DNA from: Candidatus Gastranaerophilales bacterium
GTDB taxonomy: Bacteria > Cyanobacteriota > Vampirovibrionia > Gastranaerophilales > Gastranaerophilaceae
Assembly: GCA_944324905.1 (NCBI GenBank)
Contig: CALUYB010000009.1
Location: forward strand, 1-64,000
Direction: 5' to 3'
Length of the DNA: 64,000 nt
Position numbers and translations under genes: made by a program. This document shows, one piece after another, positions 36,614-46,402 of the stretch; within the stretch, counting starts at the first letter, position 1; each line of letters starts with the position of its first letter. Under the pieces are notes generated by a model. The model searched no databases. It had not been told where the DNA came from and saw nothing but the letters and a program-made list of their open reading frames with translations.

Positions 36614-38196
36614 TTTGCCTCAATCCTGTCTTTTAGGTCTTTTAAGTATTCGATTCTCAACACAAAAGAGGCGATTAAATAAATGGTTAGAGTTAAAATC
36701 ATAACAATAAAGATTTTTATAATGCCTAAAACAAGCGAATAGCCGACAATTTTATCCCATAAAACACTAAATGCGTCCCCTATAACAAAAGCTATTGCCG
36801 AGGCTGTTAAAATCTTCAGTACGGTTTTAAAAAGTTTTCTATAACCGATTGAAATTTTCTTTCTCAATAAAAGTGCAAGTGTAATACCGTTAAATGCGGT
36901 TATAAGTGTAGTTGAAAGAGCTATACCGTTTATTCCAAAAGGTTTTACTAAGAGTGAATTTAAAACAACTTTTAACAAGATACACGCAATTGCAACATAA
37001 AACGGTGTTTTAGAATCGTTAAACGAGTAAAAAAGCCTTGTTGCGCTGTCGCGAAAAACGTAAGGAATAATTGATAAAGAAATAAAGAAAAGTATTTCAG
37101 AAACCATAAGTGTTGCTTCAGAGTTAAAAGCACCACGCTCAAGCGCAATTCTTATAGCATCTGTCCTTATTATAAAAATTAAAATCATTAAATAGCTGCC
37201 GACAAAAATAAGCGAACCCACCCCTTTTGTAAAATAGTGCCTTACACCATCAAAGTCTTTTTGCGCCACAAGCCTTGAAAACAAAGGAAATAAAGGAACT
37301 AAAATTGCACTTAACAAAAGTCCTACGGGAAATTGGAAAATTCTGTTTGCAAAACCAAAAGCAGTCCAGGCGCCCTCTTTTAAACCGGATGAAAAGAACA
37401 TATCAACATAAACACCCAGCTGTCCTATGGTTGAACTTAAAAATGCAGGGAATAAAAGTTCTAAAAGTTCATTAAAATTTTTATTTTTTAAAAAGTCAAA
37501 AGAAGGTTTAAACCCGTATCCTAAATGCCTTACCGCCGGAGATTGCACAATTAACTGCATAAAACAGCCTATTGTTGTACCAAGCGCAAGATAAAACCCG
37601 TTATGATCTCCTTTTGCAATTAAAAGGACAATAATTATTCCAAAAGAAACCATTGAGGGCGAAATATTGGGCAGCAAAAAATGCTTATATGTAACCAAAA
37701 TGCCGTAATAAAGACCCAAAACAGAGCCCATAACAAGCATTGGCGACATAATCTTTAAATGATAAGCCGCAAGGTTTAAAAGCTCAGGAGTTTCAGGGTT
37801 GTTTATTATTATACTCATTATCTGGCGCGGGAAAAAGAAACACAAAAGCGAAAGTATTAAAAATATAAGTATTGAAAATGTCTCAAAAGTATTGAAAAGT
37901 TTTTTAATCTCTGGCTCTGGTTTTTTTGAAAAATCTTTCACAAGTTTTGAAAAAACAGCAACAGTTGCAGAGTGGAAAGGCCCACCGACTCCGCCTAAAA
38001 TAACAATTACAAGCGCAGGGATTTGATATGCAAAAAAGTAAGCATCAGACACAATGCTTGCGCCATAGAAATTTGCAACAACAATATCTCTTAAAAATCC
38101 TGCTACCTTTGATAAAAATATAATTACTGCAATCCACCAAGCGGCTCTCAATAAACCTTCGCCTTTTTTTGGCGCATTTTCACACTCACTTGCCAA
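36598..38196 (-). CDS. murJ: Lipid II flippase MurJ
   Basis: MurJ moves the peptidoglycan precursor lipid II across the inner membrane. The 532-residue protein has about 14 membrane segments. The MVIN signature region is seen in LSKVAGFLRDIVVANFYGAS (N-terminus), AYFFAYQIPALVIVILGG, and WTAFGFANRIFQFPVGLL. Its start overlaps the end of the SpoIID gene by 11 bp, an arrangement that ties it to cell-wall processing. Confidence 0.94.
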   Translation of the reverse strand: MASECENAPKKGEGLLRAAWWIAVIIFLSKVAGFLRDIVVANFYGASIVSDAYFFAYQIPALVIVILGGVGGPFHSATVAVFSKLVKDFSKKPEPEIKKLFNTFETFSILIFLILSLLCFFFPRQIMSIIINNPETPELLNLAAYHLKIMSPMLVMGSVLGLYYGILVTYKHFLLPNISPSMVSFGIIIVLLIAKGDHNGFYLALGTTIGCFMQLIVQSPAVRHLGYGFKPSFDFLKNKNFNELLELLFPAFLSSTIGQLGVYVDMFFSSGLKEGAWTAFGFANRIFQFPVGLLLSAILVPLFPLFSRLVAQKDFDGVRHYFTKGVGSLIFVGSYLMILIFIIRTDAIRIALERGAFNSEATLMVSEILFFISLSIIPYVFRDSATRLFYSFNDSKTPFYVAIACILLKVVLNSLLVKPFGINGIALSTTLITAFNGITLALLLRKKISIGYRKLFKTVLKILTASAIAFVIGDAFSVLWDKIVGYSLVLGIIKIFIVMILTLTIYLIASFVLRIEYLKDLKDRIEAKWKKA

Positions 38197-39895
38197 TTTT
38201 CACCCCAACCTCTATTTGAAAAGTTATTGATTTTGCCTTGTCTTTTTCACTCAGCGGTGAAAATACAATTTTATTTACACCGTTAACAAGGTATTTTGTA
38301 ATGTCCATGCCTAAAGTCTTTGCGCTGTATCCTGTCATATCAGGATTAAAACTATGTTCATTAATTTTAAAATTCAAACTTGACACTCTTTTAGGGTTAA
38401 CTACTTTTAATACAACATTTTGCCCTAATGCTTTTTGATAATAAAATTCTGTTTTATACTCAAGGTTATAAGGGTTGTATAAAACTTCTTTTTGCATTGT
38501 ACCAAGGGTAATCCCGCTGTAGTAATGTTTTAAAATATCATCGTATTTTTTACCCATTTGCGCCATATAACCTGCGCCGTACTGGCTCATCCCGACACCA
38601 TGACCAAAACCACCGCCTGTTAAAACAAATTTTTCTACTTTATTTTCATCAGGATGAATAAATTTTTCAAAACTAAAAACAGCTTTGCTTTCTTCTTGTT
38701 CAGGCTTTTGCTCTTTTTTAACTTCTGTTTTATCTACAAAAAAGTTTCCGCTTGCAAGCATTGCATTATTTTTCTTTAAAACCCTTCTTATGCCAAGTTC
38801 TCTCATTACTTTAAAAGTACCGTTTTTAAAGACAATTTCAATTTCCAATGCTTTTCCTGAGTTGCCCCTTTTTAAAACTTTAATATCCTTAAGCCCCTCC
38901 AAAGTGTAGCTGCCATCAAACTTAGGTTCAACAAGACCTGCGCGCGATTGTTCTACAAGAGTTTTATTTAAAACAGCCTCCAGCTCAGGTGTTTCCCACT
39001 CAACCACCCATCTGTAACGAGGTGATTTTATATCATAGGAAAGAGTTTTATTTGAATAAAAATCTCTTACTTCTTTTTCGGTTGTTAAAAATTTTTGATT
39101 AGCATCATCACAAACAGAAACTAAATAAGGCTTAGATGGAGTGTTTGGCTGATTGGGTGCATAAACATTTTTCCAATCTTCGCTAATTCCGCCTGCAGTA
39201 GATGAATACAGCGCAAGAATAGGCTCGTCTTTATAAAGAGCATAAATTCCTTTTGTTTCATCAACCGCTTTGTCTGAAATTTCTTTTTGAGAGTTCATAC
39301 CATAATACACCTGACATGCGGTAGAATCGCAAACATCGTAATTTTTATATGCATTTTGCGGACGATTTGCATAATTTCTTGCCGCAACCGCCTGCGCTTT
39401 AAGAGCCTCTAAACCAAACGATACAGGCATTTCATTTGGCACAACACCTTTTAGATAAGTTTGCAAGTCAAGAACATTTATAATATTAAACTTGTCATTT
39501 TTTGTCGCCACAAGCTCAATAAGCCCCGAATAATATGCAGGAGTACCTTTTCTGTTGAGTTCAACTATACCTATTTTTTCCTTAGGAGTTAGAACAATTG
39601 GTCCTTTTGCGTCTTTAGAGAGAACTTCGCCATCTGCTAAAATTTTAAAAACTCCATCAGCCATTTTTATTGATACAAGCTGATTTTCCTTAACTTTAAA
39701 TTGGCTGTTTTGAGCCATATCAACTATTAACGTTTCATCAGGCGAAGAAAATTTTACACTGTTATGCTCAAAAGTTGAAAAACCTTGATTTGAAATACCT
39801 ACTCTTATTGTTGTTTTTTCATCCTGTGCAAAAACAGGAAGAAAGAACGCTAAAAAAGCTATTAAAAATAAAAAAACTCTACTCAAAAACTTCAT
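38186..39895 (-). CDS. Exported SpoIID/LytB-domain protein
   Basis: The 569-residue product has a signal peptide (MKFLSRVFLFLIAFLAFFLP, cleaved after VFAQ). The SpoIID domain covers about residues 95-480: YLKGVVPNEMPVSFGLEALKAQAVAARNYA, YSSTAGGIS, and the late GGGFGHGVGMSQYGAGYMAQMG. SpoIID-type enzymes are lytic transglycosylases that act on denuded glycan; relatives in Cyanobacteria-like bacteria and spore-formers vary in role. The C-terminal 90 residues are beta-rich. It is the first gene of the SpoIID-murJ-tsaC unit. Confidence 0.92.
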   Translation of the reverse strand: MKFLSRVFLFLIAFLAFFLPVFAQDEKTTIRVGISNQGFSTFEHNSVKFSSPDETLIVDMAQNSQFKVKENQLVSIKMADGVFKILADGEVLSKDAKGPIVLTPKEKIGIVELNRKGTPAYYSGLIELVATKNDKFNIINVLDLQTYLKGVVPNEMPVSFGLEALKAQAVAARNYANRPQNAYKNYDVCDSTACQVYYGMNSQKEISDKAVDETKGIYALYKDEPILALYSSTAGGISEDWKNVYAPNQPNTPSKPYLVSVCDDANQKFLTTEKEVRDFYSNKTLSYDIKSPRYRWVVEWETPELEAVLNKTLVEQSRAGLVEPKFDGSYTLEGLKDIKVLKRGNSGKALEIEIVFKNGTFKVMRELGIRRVLKKNNAMLASGNFFVDKTEVKKEQKPEQEESKAVFSFEKFIHPDENKVEKFVLTGGGFGHGVGMSQYGAGYMAQMGKKYDDILKHYYSGITLGTMQKEVLYNPYNLEYKTEFYYQKALGQNVVLKVVNPKRVSSLNFKINEHSFNPDMTGYSAKTLGMDITKYLVNGVNKIVFSPLSEKDKAKSITFQIEVGVKIGK

Positions 39896-39968
39896 GATTA
39901 AATTTTACAATTAACATAATCTAATGTAAAATAAATATACTTATCGCGTATTAAGGAGATTTTTATTA

Positions 39969-41339
39969 ATGGAAGTAGAAAATTTAAAGAAATTCAGCAC
40001 ATCTCAACTGTTGAATTTCTGTATAGGCTTTTTTGGTCTGCAATTCGCTTGGCAAATGAGAATTATTTTATCCGGCCCCTTAACAGAGTCTTTTGGCGCA
40101 AGTCCTTTGCTTTTTGGGCTTATCTGGCTTGCAGGGCCATTTACAGGAATTGTTGTACAGCCTATAATAGGAGCATTAAGCGACAACACTGAAACTCCAT
40201 TTGGCAGACGCTTGCCATATCTTATGGGTGGTGCAATTCTTGGTGCAATTGGACTTTTCTTGCTTCCAAATTCACAAAATATTGCTTCACTTTTTGGAGA
40301 AAATGCCCCATGGTGGAGCGCGCTTTTTATTGCAGCAATTATGATATGGGTGATTGATGCTTGTGTTAATGCTGCTCAAGGCCCATACAGAGCGTTGATT
40401 CCGGATAATATCCCGCGCGAGCAGCACGCAGTTGCAAATTCATACCTTAGCTTTGCAATAGGCTTAGGCTCAGTTATTGCAGCAGCTACAGCTCCTGTTT
40501 TAAAATATGTATTTAATTATCAAATGTCAACATCAGCCCAGTTTTACATGGCAGCAATTGCGTTTTTGCTTGGTATGAGCTGGACTTGCCTTACAATTAA
40601 AGAAAGAAAGCTCTCAAAAACAGAATTAAAAATTGAAGAACAAAACGCAAAAGAAGAAATTAAAAAATCATTTTTTGAAAATTTAAAAGATTTCTTTTTA
40701 CTCTCACCTGAAGTAGGTAAAATCTGCACAGTACAGTTCTTCTCATGGATTGGGGTTATGAGTTTAAATATATTCTTTACTCAATATGTAATTCATGTAC
40801 TTTATCAAGTGCCAGATTTAACTCAAATACCTCAAGAGTTTCAAGGAGCTTATAACACACTTGTAATGAGCGGACAAAACTTTTCGTCCATTTGTTTTGC
40901 AGCATTTAACCTGATTTGCTTTATTATAGCAATACCTATAGGCAAGTTTGCAGAGCGCTATGGTAATAAAAAAGTACATTTTGTATGTCTTTTACTTATG
41001 GCATTAGCGTACATTTTACTTACATTCTTACCAAATACAATTTCAACCGTTGCAGCTATGGGACTTGCAGGTATTGGCTGGGCAAGCATTTTGGCACTAC
41101 CATTTGCAATGCTTTCAAAATACATAAAAGAAGGCACAGAAGGTGCCGTTATGGGTATTTTTAATATCTTTATTGCGGCTCCGCAAATTCTTGTCTGCAC
41201 AGTTTTAGCATGGTTTATAAATATTTCAACAACTACAATTAATAATATGCCAAACAATCACTATGAATACGCTTTCTTAGTCGGCGCACTCATGTTGATT
41301 TTAGCTTGCGCTTCAACTTTAACAATTAAGGAAGACTAA
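39969..41339 (+). CDS. MFS sugar transporter, SLC45/GPH-like
   Basis: This 456-residue protein has about 12 membrane segments. The region LTESFGASPLLFGLIWLAGP and the loop SDNTETPFGRRLPY (the MFS GxxxDxxGRR-type element) are close to the SLC45 sugar:proton symporter group. The hydrophilic middle loop is at about residues 215-240 (ERKLSKTELKIEEQNAKEE). Sugar transport is likely, but the substrate cannot be read. AAGGAG lies before the ATG. It is a single-gene unit, divergent from the SpoIID gene and ended by its own terminator. Confidence 0.88.
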   Translation: MEVENLKKFSTSQLLNFCIGFFGLQFAWQMRIILSGPLTESFGASPLLFGLIWLAGPFTGIVVQPIIGALSDNTETPFGRRLPYLMGGAILGAIGLFLLPNSQNIASLFGENAPWWSALFIAAIMIWVIDACVNAAQGPYRALIPDNIPREQHAVANSYLSFAIGLGSVIAAATAPVLKYVFNYQMSTSAQFYMAAIAFLLGMSWTCLTIKERKLSKTELKIEEQNAKEEIKKSFFENLKDFFLLSPEVGKICTVQFFSWIGVMSLNIFFTQYVIHVLYQVPDLTQIPQEFQGAYNTLVMSGQNFSSICFAAFNLICFIIAIPIGKFAERYGNKKVHFVCLLLMALAYILLTFLPNTISTVAAMGLAGIGWASILALPFAMLSKYIKEGTEGAVMGIFNIFIAAPQILVCTVLAWFINISTTTINNMPNNHYEYAFLVGALMLILACASTLTIKED

Positions 41340-41352
41340 AAAATAATAAATT

Positions 41353-41385
41353 AAAATGCCTCCTAAACTTAGGAGGCATTTTTTA
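41353..41385. terminator. Bidirectional terminator between convergent genes
   Basis: A perfect 10-bp stem AATGCCTCCT / AGGAGGCATT with a 6-base loop has T-rich ends on both strands. It ends the MFS gene and probably also the O-acyltransferase unit. Confidence 0.92.
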
Positions 41386-41387
41386 AA

Positions 41388-42794
41388 CTAAAATCTGAAA
41401 TATATAAACGGGTTATAAGTTGACGCTGCAAGACAAGACCAGCACCATAAGAACAAGACTAAAAGATAAACATTAACAACAGATTTTCTTATATTGTTAA
41501 CCTCACCAAATTCTATTACATTTTTCATTACACCGGTTGAACCTATAATACCCAAAATAATCATAAGAATTTTATAGTTATCAAGATATTCGCCAAGTTC
41601 TGAAAAAGATGAAATAAGAGTTGAAAAATCAAACATTGATGAAATATACCCTAGAGCATAACTTAAAGATTCAGAGCGGAAAAATACCCAACCTATAATC
41701 ACAACAAACAAGGTGTAAATGTGCGCTAAAACAGATTGAGCGCGTGTAAGTTCTTTTTTAGCAAGGCCTGTAATTTTTTCGATGACCAAAAATACGCCAT
41801 ACCACATACCCCATAAAATAAACACCCAAGCTGCGCCATGCCAGAAACCTGTTGCAAAAAATACTACTAAAATATTAAAACAATTCCTTGCTAAAGAACA
41901 TCTGTTGCCACCCAAGGGAATGTATAAATAAAGCTTAAACCAAGTAGAGAGTGATATGTGCCACCTTCTCCAAAATTCAGTAATTGTTTTTGAAATGTAT
42001 GGAAAATTAAAGTTTTCAAGTATTTTAAAACCAAACATCCTGCCAAGACCTATTGCCATATCGGAATAACCCGAAAAATCAAAATAAATTTGCAGCGTAT
42101 AGGCAATAATTCCAAGCCAGGCAACAAGCATGCCATGCTCACTTATTCCTGTTAAAAATATTGAATCAGCAATTTCTGCTACTGTATTTGCTATAATTAT
42201 TTTCTTTGCAAGCCCAATTATAAAACGTTTTAGACCCAGTATAAAATCTTTAATTGTTTCTTTTCTGTTTTCTATTTGAGCGCAAATATCATGATACTTT
42301 ACAATAGGCCCTGCGATTAATTGAGGGAAAAATGTAATAAACAGCGCAAGTTTTTCTATGTTTCTTTGCGCCTTAACCTCGCCCCTAAAAACATCTATTA
42401 CATAAGATATTGCCTGAAAAGTATAAAAAGAAATACCAATTGGCATAATTACATAGATAAAATCAATATTTCCATGCAAGTATTTATTTATATTTTGCGC
42501 AAAAAAGTTAAAGTATTTAAAATAAAAAAGTATGGATAAATCAGTCAAAATTGTAAGCGTTAAAGCAAGCCTTTTGTAGGACATTATTTTTATTTTATCT
42601 ACAATTATTGCACCTATGTAGTTTATTAAAATTGTACCCAGCATAATAAACACATAAACAGGTTCACCCCATGCGTAGAAAATAATGCTTGATATAAGCA
42701 AAATTAAATTTTTAAACCTGCGCGGCGAAATGTAATAAAGTGCCACAACAATAGGCAAAAATACAAATATAAATACCATTGAGCTAAATAACAT
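41388..42794 (-). CDS. MBOAT-family membrane O-acyltransferase (AlgI-like)
   Basis: AlgI/DltB-type enzymes pass acetyl or alanyl groups across the membrane for modification of surface polymers. The 468-residue product has about 10-12 membrane segments. It contains GEPVYVFIMLGTILINYIGAIIVD, the conserved FDFSGYSDMAIGLGRMFGF, the TEFWRRWHISLSTWFKLYLYIPLGGNR loop, and the catalytic-His region LVVFFATGFWHGAAWVFILWG. AAGGA precedes the start; the gap to the upstream gene is 2 bp. With that neighbour it forms a surface-polysaccharide O-acetylation pair. Confidence 0.93.
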   Translation of the reverse strand: MLFSSMVFIFVFLPIVVALYYISPRRFKNLILLISSIIFYAWGEPVYVFIMLGTILINYIGAIIVDKIKIMSYKRLALTLTILTDLSILFYFKYFNFFAQNINKYLHGNIDFIYVIMPIGISFYTFQAISYVIDVFRGEVKAQRNIEKLALFITFFPQLIAGPIVKYHDICAQIENRKETIKDFILGLKRFIIGLAKKIIIANTVAEIADSIFLTGISEHGMLVAWLGIIAYTLQIYFDFSGYSDMAIGLGRMFGFKILENFNFPYISKTITEFWRRWHISLSTWFKLYLYIPLGGNRCSLARNCFNILVVFFATGFWHGAAWVFILWGMWYGVFLVIEKITGLAKKELTRAQSVLAHIYTLFVVIIGWVFFRSESLSYALGYISSMFDFSTLISSFSELGEYLDNYKILMIILGIIGSTGVMKNVIEFGEVNNIRKSVVNVYLLVLFLWCWSCLAASTYNPFIYFRF

Positions 42795-42796
42795 AA

Positions 42797-43939
42797 CTAA
42801 TCCTTATATAAATCTAATAATTTGTAAGCATATCTTTCTAAAAATTCGACAACCAAAACATCTGGCTTATAGCTTAATATCTTGTCTTCCCACATTTTCA
42901 TTGAGAAATCGTCAAACAGCTCTATTTTTTCGTTATACCAATAATGTTGGGTATTAAAACTTCTATTTAGCCAACCTGAAAGTTCATTTGAAAAAGAATC
43001 ACCAATAATACCGATTTTTAAATTGTATCTTTTAAGGTTATAGCCGTTTGTCGGGTTATCATAGAACAAATAAGCAAAATCAGAATCTTTTGTTTTTAAA
43101 TTAATTGCACCATCACCAAAACGACCAAATTTCTCTTTAAATGTCATCCTTTTTACATGTAACTTGTTATAATCGACTTGTTGAACATAAGGATACTTTT
43201 GCTTAATTTGTTTAAAAATTTCGTTATAAGCAATGTAGGAACCTGATGGAGTCCAGTGAGTATCAGTATAATAATACAGTGGTTCATTATCCATTTTTTT
43301 GCGTTTATACATTTGCTCAACAGGGTAAATAATTTCAATGTCAGAATTTTCATCTAAATATTCTTTTAAAAGCTCCGCCCTGCTTTTTGGGTTCACTTTT
43401 TTAATATTTTTAGGATAATACTCGCCATAAATCCTATTTTTATCGGGAGGAATAATAACTATTAATTTTATCTTGTTTTTATTGCACCAACTGTTTAAAA
43501 TTTCAAGATTATGTTTTATCTTTAGCAACTCGACATCGGAAAACAAAGTTTTATTTTGATAATTGGCAACAGAATTATCACCTTTGTAAAATATCCAATT
43601 ATCTAAACCTTCCATCTCAATGGAATTTTCCTTTCTGCCGTTAATAAATCCTCTGATAGCCAAGTTTCTATCAATACAAACACTTCTTTTCCTGAATCTG
43701 TCATTGTAAAAACTTTCAAACTGCTTGCCAAATTCCTTATTAACTTGCCCATTATTAAATAATTTAGGCAACGTTGCAAGCGGTCTTTTTTCAACGTAAT
43801 CATACTCGCTTTTATCAAATTTTGTATTTGGCATGACCATTAAAATAAAAATCACAACAACAAAAATAATATCGGGTATGCTGATATTTTTTATAAACTC
43901 CCAAATATTCCCTAAAATCTTCCCCAGTTTCTCTTTCAC
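42797..43939 (-). CDS. AlgJ/AlgX-type SGNH-like acetyltransferase
   Basis: The 380-residue protein has one N-terminal membrane anchor (about residues 20-40) and an extracytoplasmic SGNH-hydrolase-like domain. The serine block is IGDSFSNELSGWL, and the Asp-His pair is in YTDTHWTPSGSYIAY, as in AlgJ/AlgX and the DHHW family. RPLATLPK near the N-terminus also fits the family. These enzymes put the acetyl group delivered by AlgI onto exported polysaccharide. It is directly followed by the MBOAT gene. The polymer is unknown. Confidence 0.87.
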   Translation of the reverse strand: MKEKLGKILGNIWEFIKNISIPDIIFVVVIFILMVMPNTKFDKSEYDYVEKRPLATLPKLFNNGQVNKEFGKQFESFYNDRFRKRSVCIDRNLAIRGFINGRKENSIEMEGLDNWIFYKGDNSVANYQNKTLFSDVELLKIKHNLEILNSWCNKNKIKLIVIIPPDKNRIYGEYYPKNIKKVNPKSRAELLKEYLDENSDIEIIYPVEQMYKRKKMDNEPLYYYTDTHWTPSGSYIAYNEIFKQIKQKYPYVQQVDYNKLHVKRMTFKEKFGRFGDGAINLKTKDSDFAYLFYDNPTNGYNLKRYNLKIGIIGDSFSNELSGWLNRSFNTQHYWYNEKIELFDDFSMKMWEDKILSYKPDVLVVEFLERYAYKLLDLYKD

Positions 43940-43984
43940 TTTTCCCCATCCGTTTATTTACATGCTTATACTAGCACAAACCAG

Positions 43985-44013
43985 TTGCACATGTTTTATG
44001 TTTGTTACATAAT
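43985..44013 (+). promoter_or_regulatory. Candidate sigma-70 promoter of gap
   Basis: TTGCAC, 17 bp, CATAAT lies about 44 bp upstream of the ATG. GAAGGAGAG is the ribosome site. Confidence 0.5.
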
Positions 44014-44023
44014 TTAACCGTAG

Positions 44024-45061
<1,038 letters not shown>

Positions 45062-45078
45062 TAAGTCTGCATAAAATA

Positions 45079-45116
45079 TAAAACCCGCAAGAGGAAACTC
45101 CTGCGGGTTTTTTAAT
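45079..45116. terminator. Bidirectional terminator after gap
   Basis: The stem AAACCCGCA...TGCGGGTTT around AGAGGAAACTCC has T-runs on both sides, serving gap and the convergent glycosyltransferase. Confidence 0.9.
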
Positions 45117-45121
45117 TAAAA

Positions 45122-46054
45122 TTATTTTTTCTCTCTTAAATTAAACTGAACATCTTCAAGCAATTTTCGATTTATTGCAAGTAAATCAGAAATAACAGCT
45201 AAAAGTCCGCAATGGAAAGCAAGTATAAGTAAAATTGCACACAATATTAAGGATTGAATATGCCCTTGTCCATCGCCCGTTAAATAAAAATACAAAAATC
45301 TAAAACCTAGAAAAGCTCCTAAAAAGAGCATTAGCGCGCCAATAAAAGCAAAAAATCTAAAAGGGCGATATATTATAAAAATTCTAAGCATTGTAAGAAT
45401 CGAGCGCATAATGTAGCTCAAATTATTTTTCACAAGGCGAGATGGGCGCAAATCTTCATTAACTCTAATTGGCACACAAACAATATTTAAACCTTTTCTT
45501 TGAGCTTGAATTATTGTTTCCAGGGTGTATGTGTAATTATCAAATACATTAATTCTTTTTGCAGCATAAGACGAAAACGCCCTAAAGCCGCTTGGCGCAT
45601 CGTCAACATTTGCACCTGAAACTTTTTTCATAACAAAAGAACCGAGCTTTTGAAGCATTTTCTTTGTTGGCGAAAAGTGCCTTATGCTATCAATTGGACG
45701 CGTGCCAATAGTAATATCTGCCTTCTTATTTAAAATCGGTTCAATTAATTTTTCAACATCATCCGCACAATACTGATTATCCGCATCTAAATTAACAATG
45801 ATATCAGCTTTCATATCAAGCGCTGTATTTAAACCAGAACAAAATGCACGCGCTAAACCCAAATTTCTTTTATGGGAAATTACCTTTTTAACACCCCAAC
45901 CTGTTGCAATTTCAACTGTTTTATCACTTGAACCATCATCAATAATCAAAACCTCAATTTTATCAATCCCTAAAATCTTTTTAGGCAGAGCGTTCAATGT
46001 TGTTAAAATTGTATCTTGCTCATTAAAACAAGGTATTTGAATAACAAGTTTCAT
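45122..46054 (-). CDS. Family 2 glycosyltransferase, polyprenol-phosphate type
   Basis: This 310-residue protein has a GT2 catalytic domain (about 1-220) with IPCFNEQDTI, IIDDGSSDKT, HKRNLGLARAF, NLDADNQYCADD (the DxD metal site) and DAPSGFRAFS. Two membrane helices follow near the C-terminus (FFAFIGALMLFLGAFLGF, LILCAILLILAFHCGLL). This is the DPM1/GtrB layout, so it probably charges undecaprenyl or dolichyl phosphate with a sugar; the sugar is unknown. Single gene; the ATG abuts the 348-bp gap that holds the sigma-28 signal. Confidence 0.9.
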   Translation of the reverse strand: MKLVIQIPCFNEQDTILTTLNALPKKILGIDKIEVLIIDDGSSDKTVEIATGWGVKKVISHKRNLGLARAFCSGLNTALDMKADIIVNLDADNQYCADDVEKLIEPILNKKADITIGTRPIDSIRHFSPTKKMLQKLGSFVMKKVSGANVDDAPSGFRAFSSYAAKRINVFDNYTYTLETIIQAQRKGLNIVCVPIRVNEDLRPSRLVKNNLSYIMRSILTMLRIFIIYRPFRFFAFIGALMLFLGAFLGFRFLYFYLTGDGQGHIQSLILCAILLILAFHCGLLAVISDLLAINRKLLEDVQFNLREKK

Positions 46055-46097
46055 AAAATTATTCTACATCAAATAGAGGATTTTTGATACAAAAAAA

Positions 46098-46124
46098 TAA
46101 AGCGTGGAAATCACTTGCCGATAA
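46098..46124 (+). promoter_or_regulatory. Perfect sigma-28 (FliA) promoter consensus
   Basis: TAAA, 15 bp, GCCGATAA matches the flagellar sigma-28 promoter consensus at every position, including spacing. The predicted start site is about 46131. There is no gene before the terminator at 46189-46222, so the transcript would be short and non-coding. Confidence 0.75.
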
Positions 46125-46130
46125 ACAAAA

Positions 46131-46222
46131 TGTAAGAGAGAAAAACATACTAAATACACCATATATTAACTTTATTGTCATCCTTGTTAAGCCATTGTTT
46201 TTATAAACTTGGCTTTTTTTTA
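46131..46222 (+). ncRNA. Putative sigma-28-dependent small RNA, about 90 nt
   Basis: Between the sigma-28 promoter and the terminator hairpin there is no usable reading frame: the only ATG, at 46130, is followed at once by TAA. The first 55 or so bases look unstructured and A-rich. ATCCTTGTTAAG, just before the terminator stem, has 8 nt complementary to the leader of the flagellin gene at 12227-13108. No known RNA family is recognised. The rest of the 348-bp gap (46223-46402) is AT-rich and holds only the promoter of the next gene. Confidence 0.5.
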
Positions 46223-46223
46223 T
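46189..46223 (+). terminator. Intrinsic terminator with no upstream gene
   Basis: The outer stem AAGCCA / TGGCTT and inner stem GTTT / AAAC around TTAT are followed by six or seven further T. The nearest gene on this strand upstream is gap, which has its own terminator more than 1 kb away. Confidence 0.75.
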
Positions 46224-46360
46224 TAAGAAATATTAAGACAAAATATATATCCATAAGACTATTGATTTTATTGTGTTTTAGGTGTATTTAAAATATAAAA
46301 TAATAAAAAAGTATATAAAATTTAAATATCACTAGCAAAAAATATTTTTTTCATGTTTTA

Positions 46361-46366
46361 TATAAT
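46361..46366 (+). promoter_or_regulatory. Candidate -10 box of the 122-residue gene
   Basis: TATAAT lies 36 bp upstream of the ATG at 46403, without a clear -35 box. AAGGAG is the ribosome site. Confidence 0.4.
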
Positions 46367-46402
46367 AGAATCCAAAAACACGAATTATCTTAAGGAGAAT
46401 AA

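Noticed and set aside
46223-46402. Second half of the 348-bp gap as an additional gene or RNA
   Set aside because: Very AT-rich without a frame above chance; only a TATAAT box and ribosome site for the 122-residue gene are visible.
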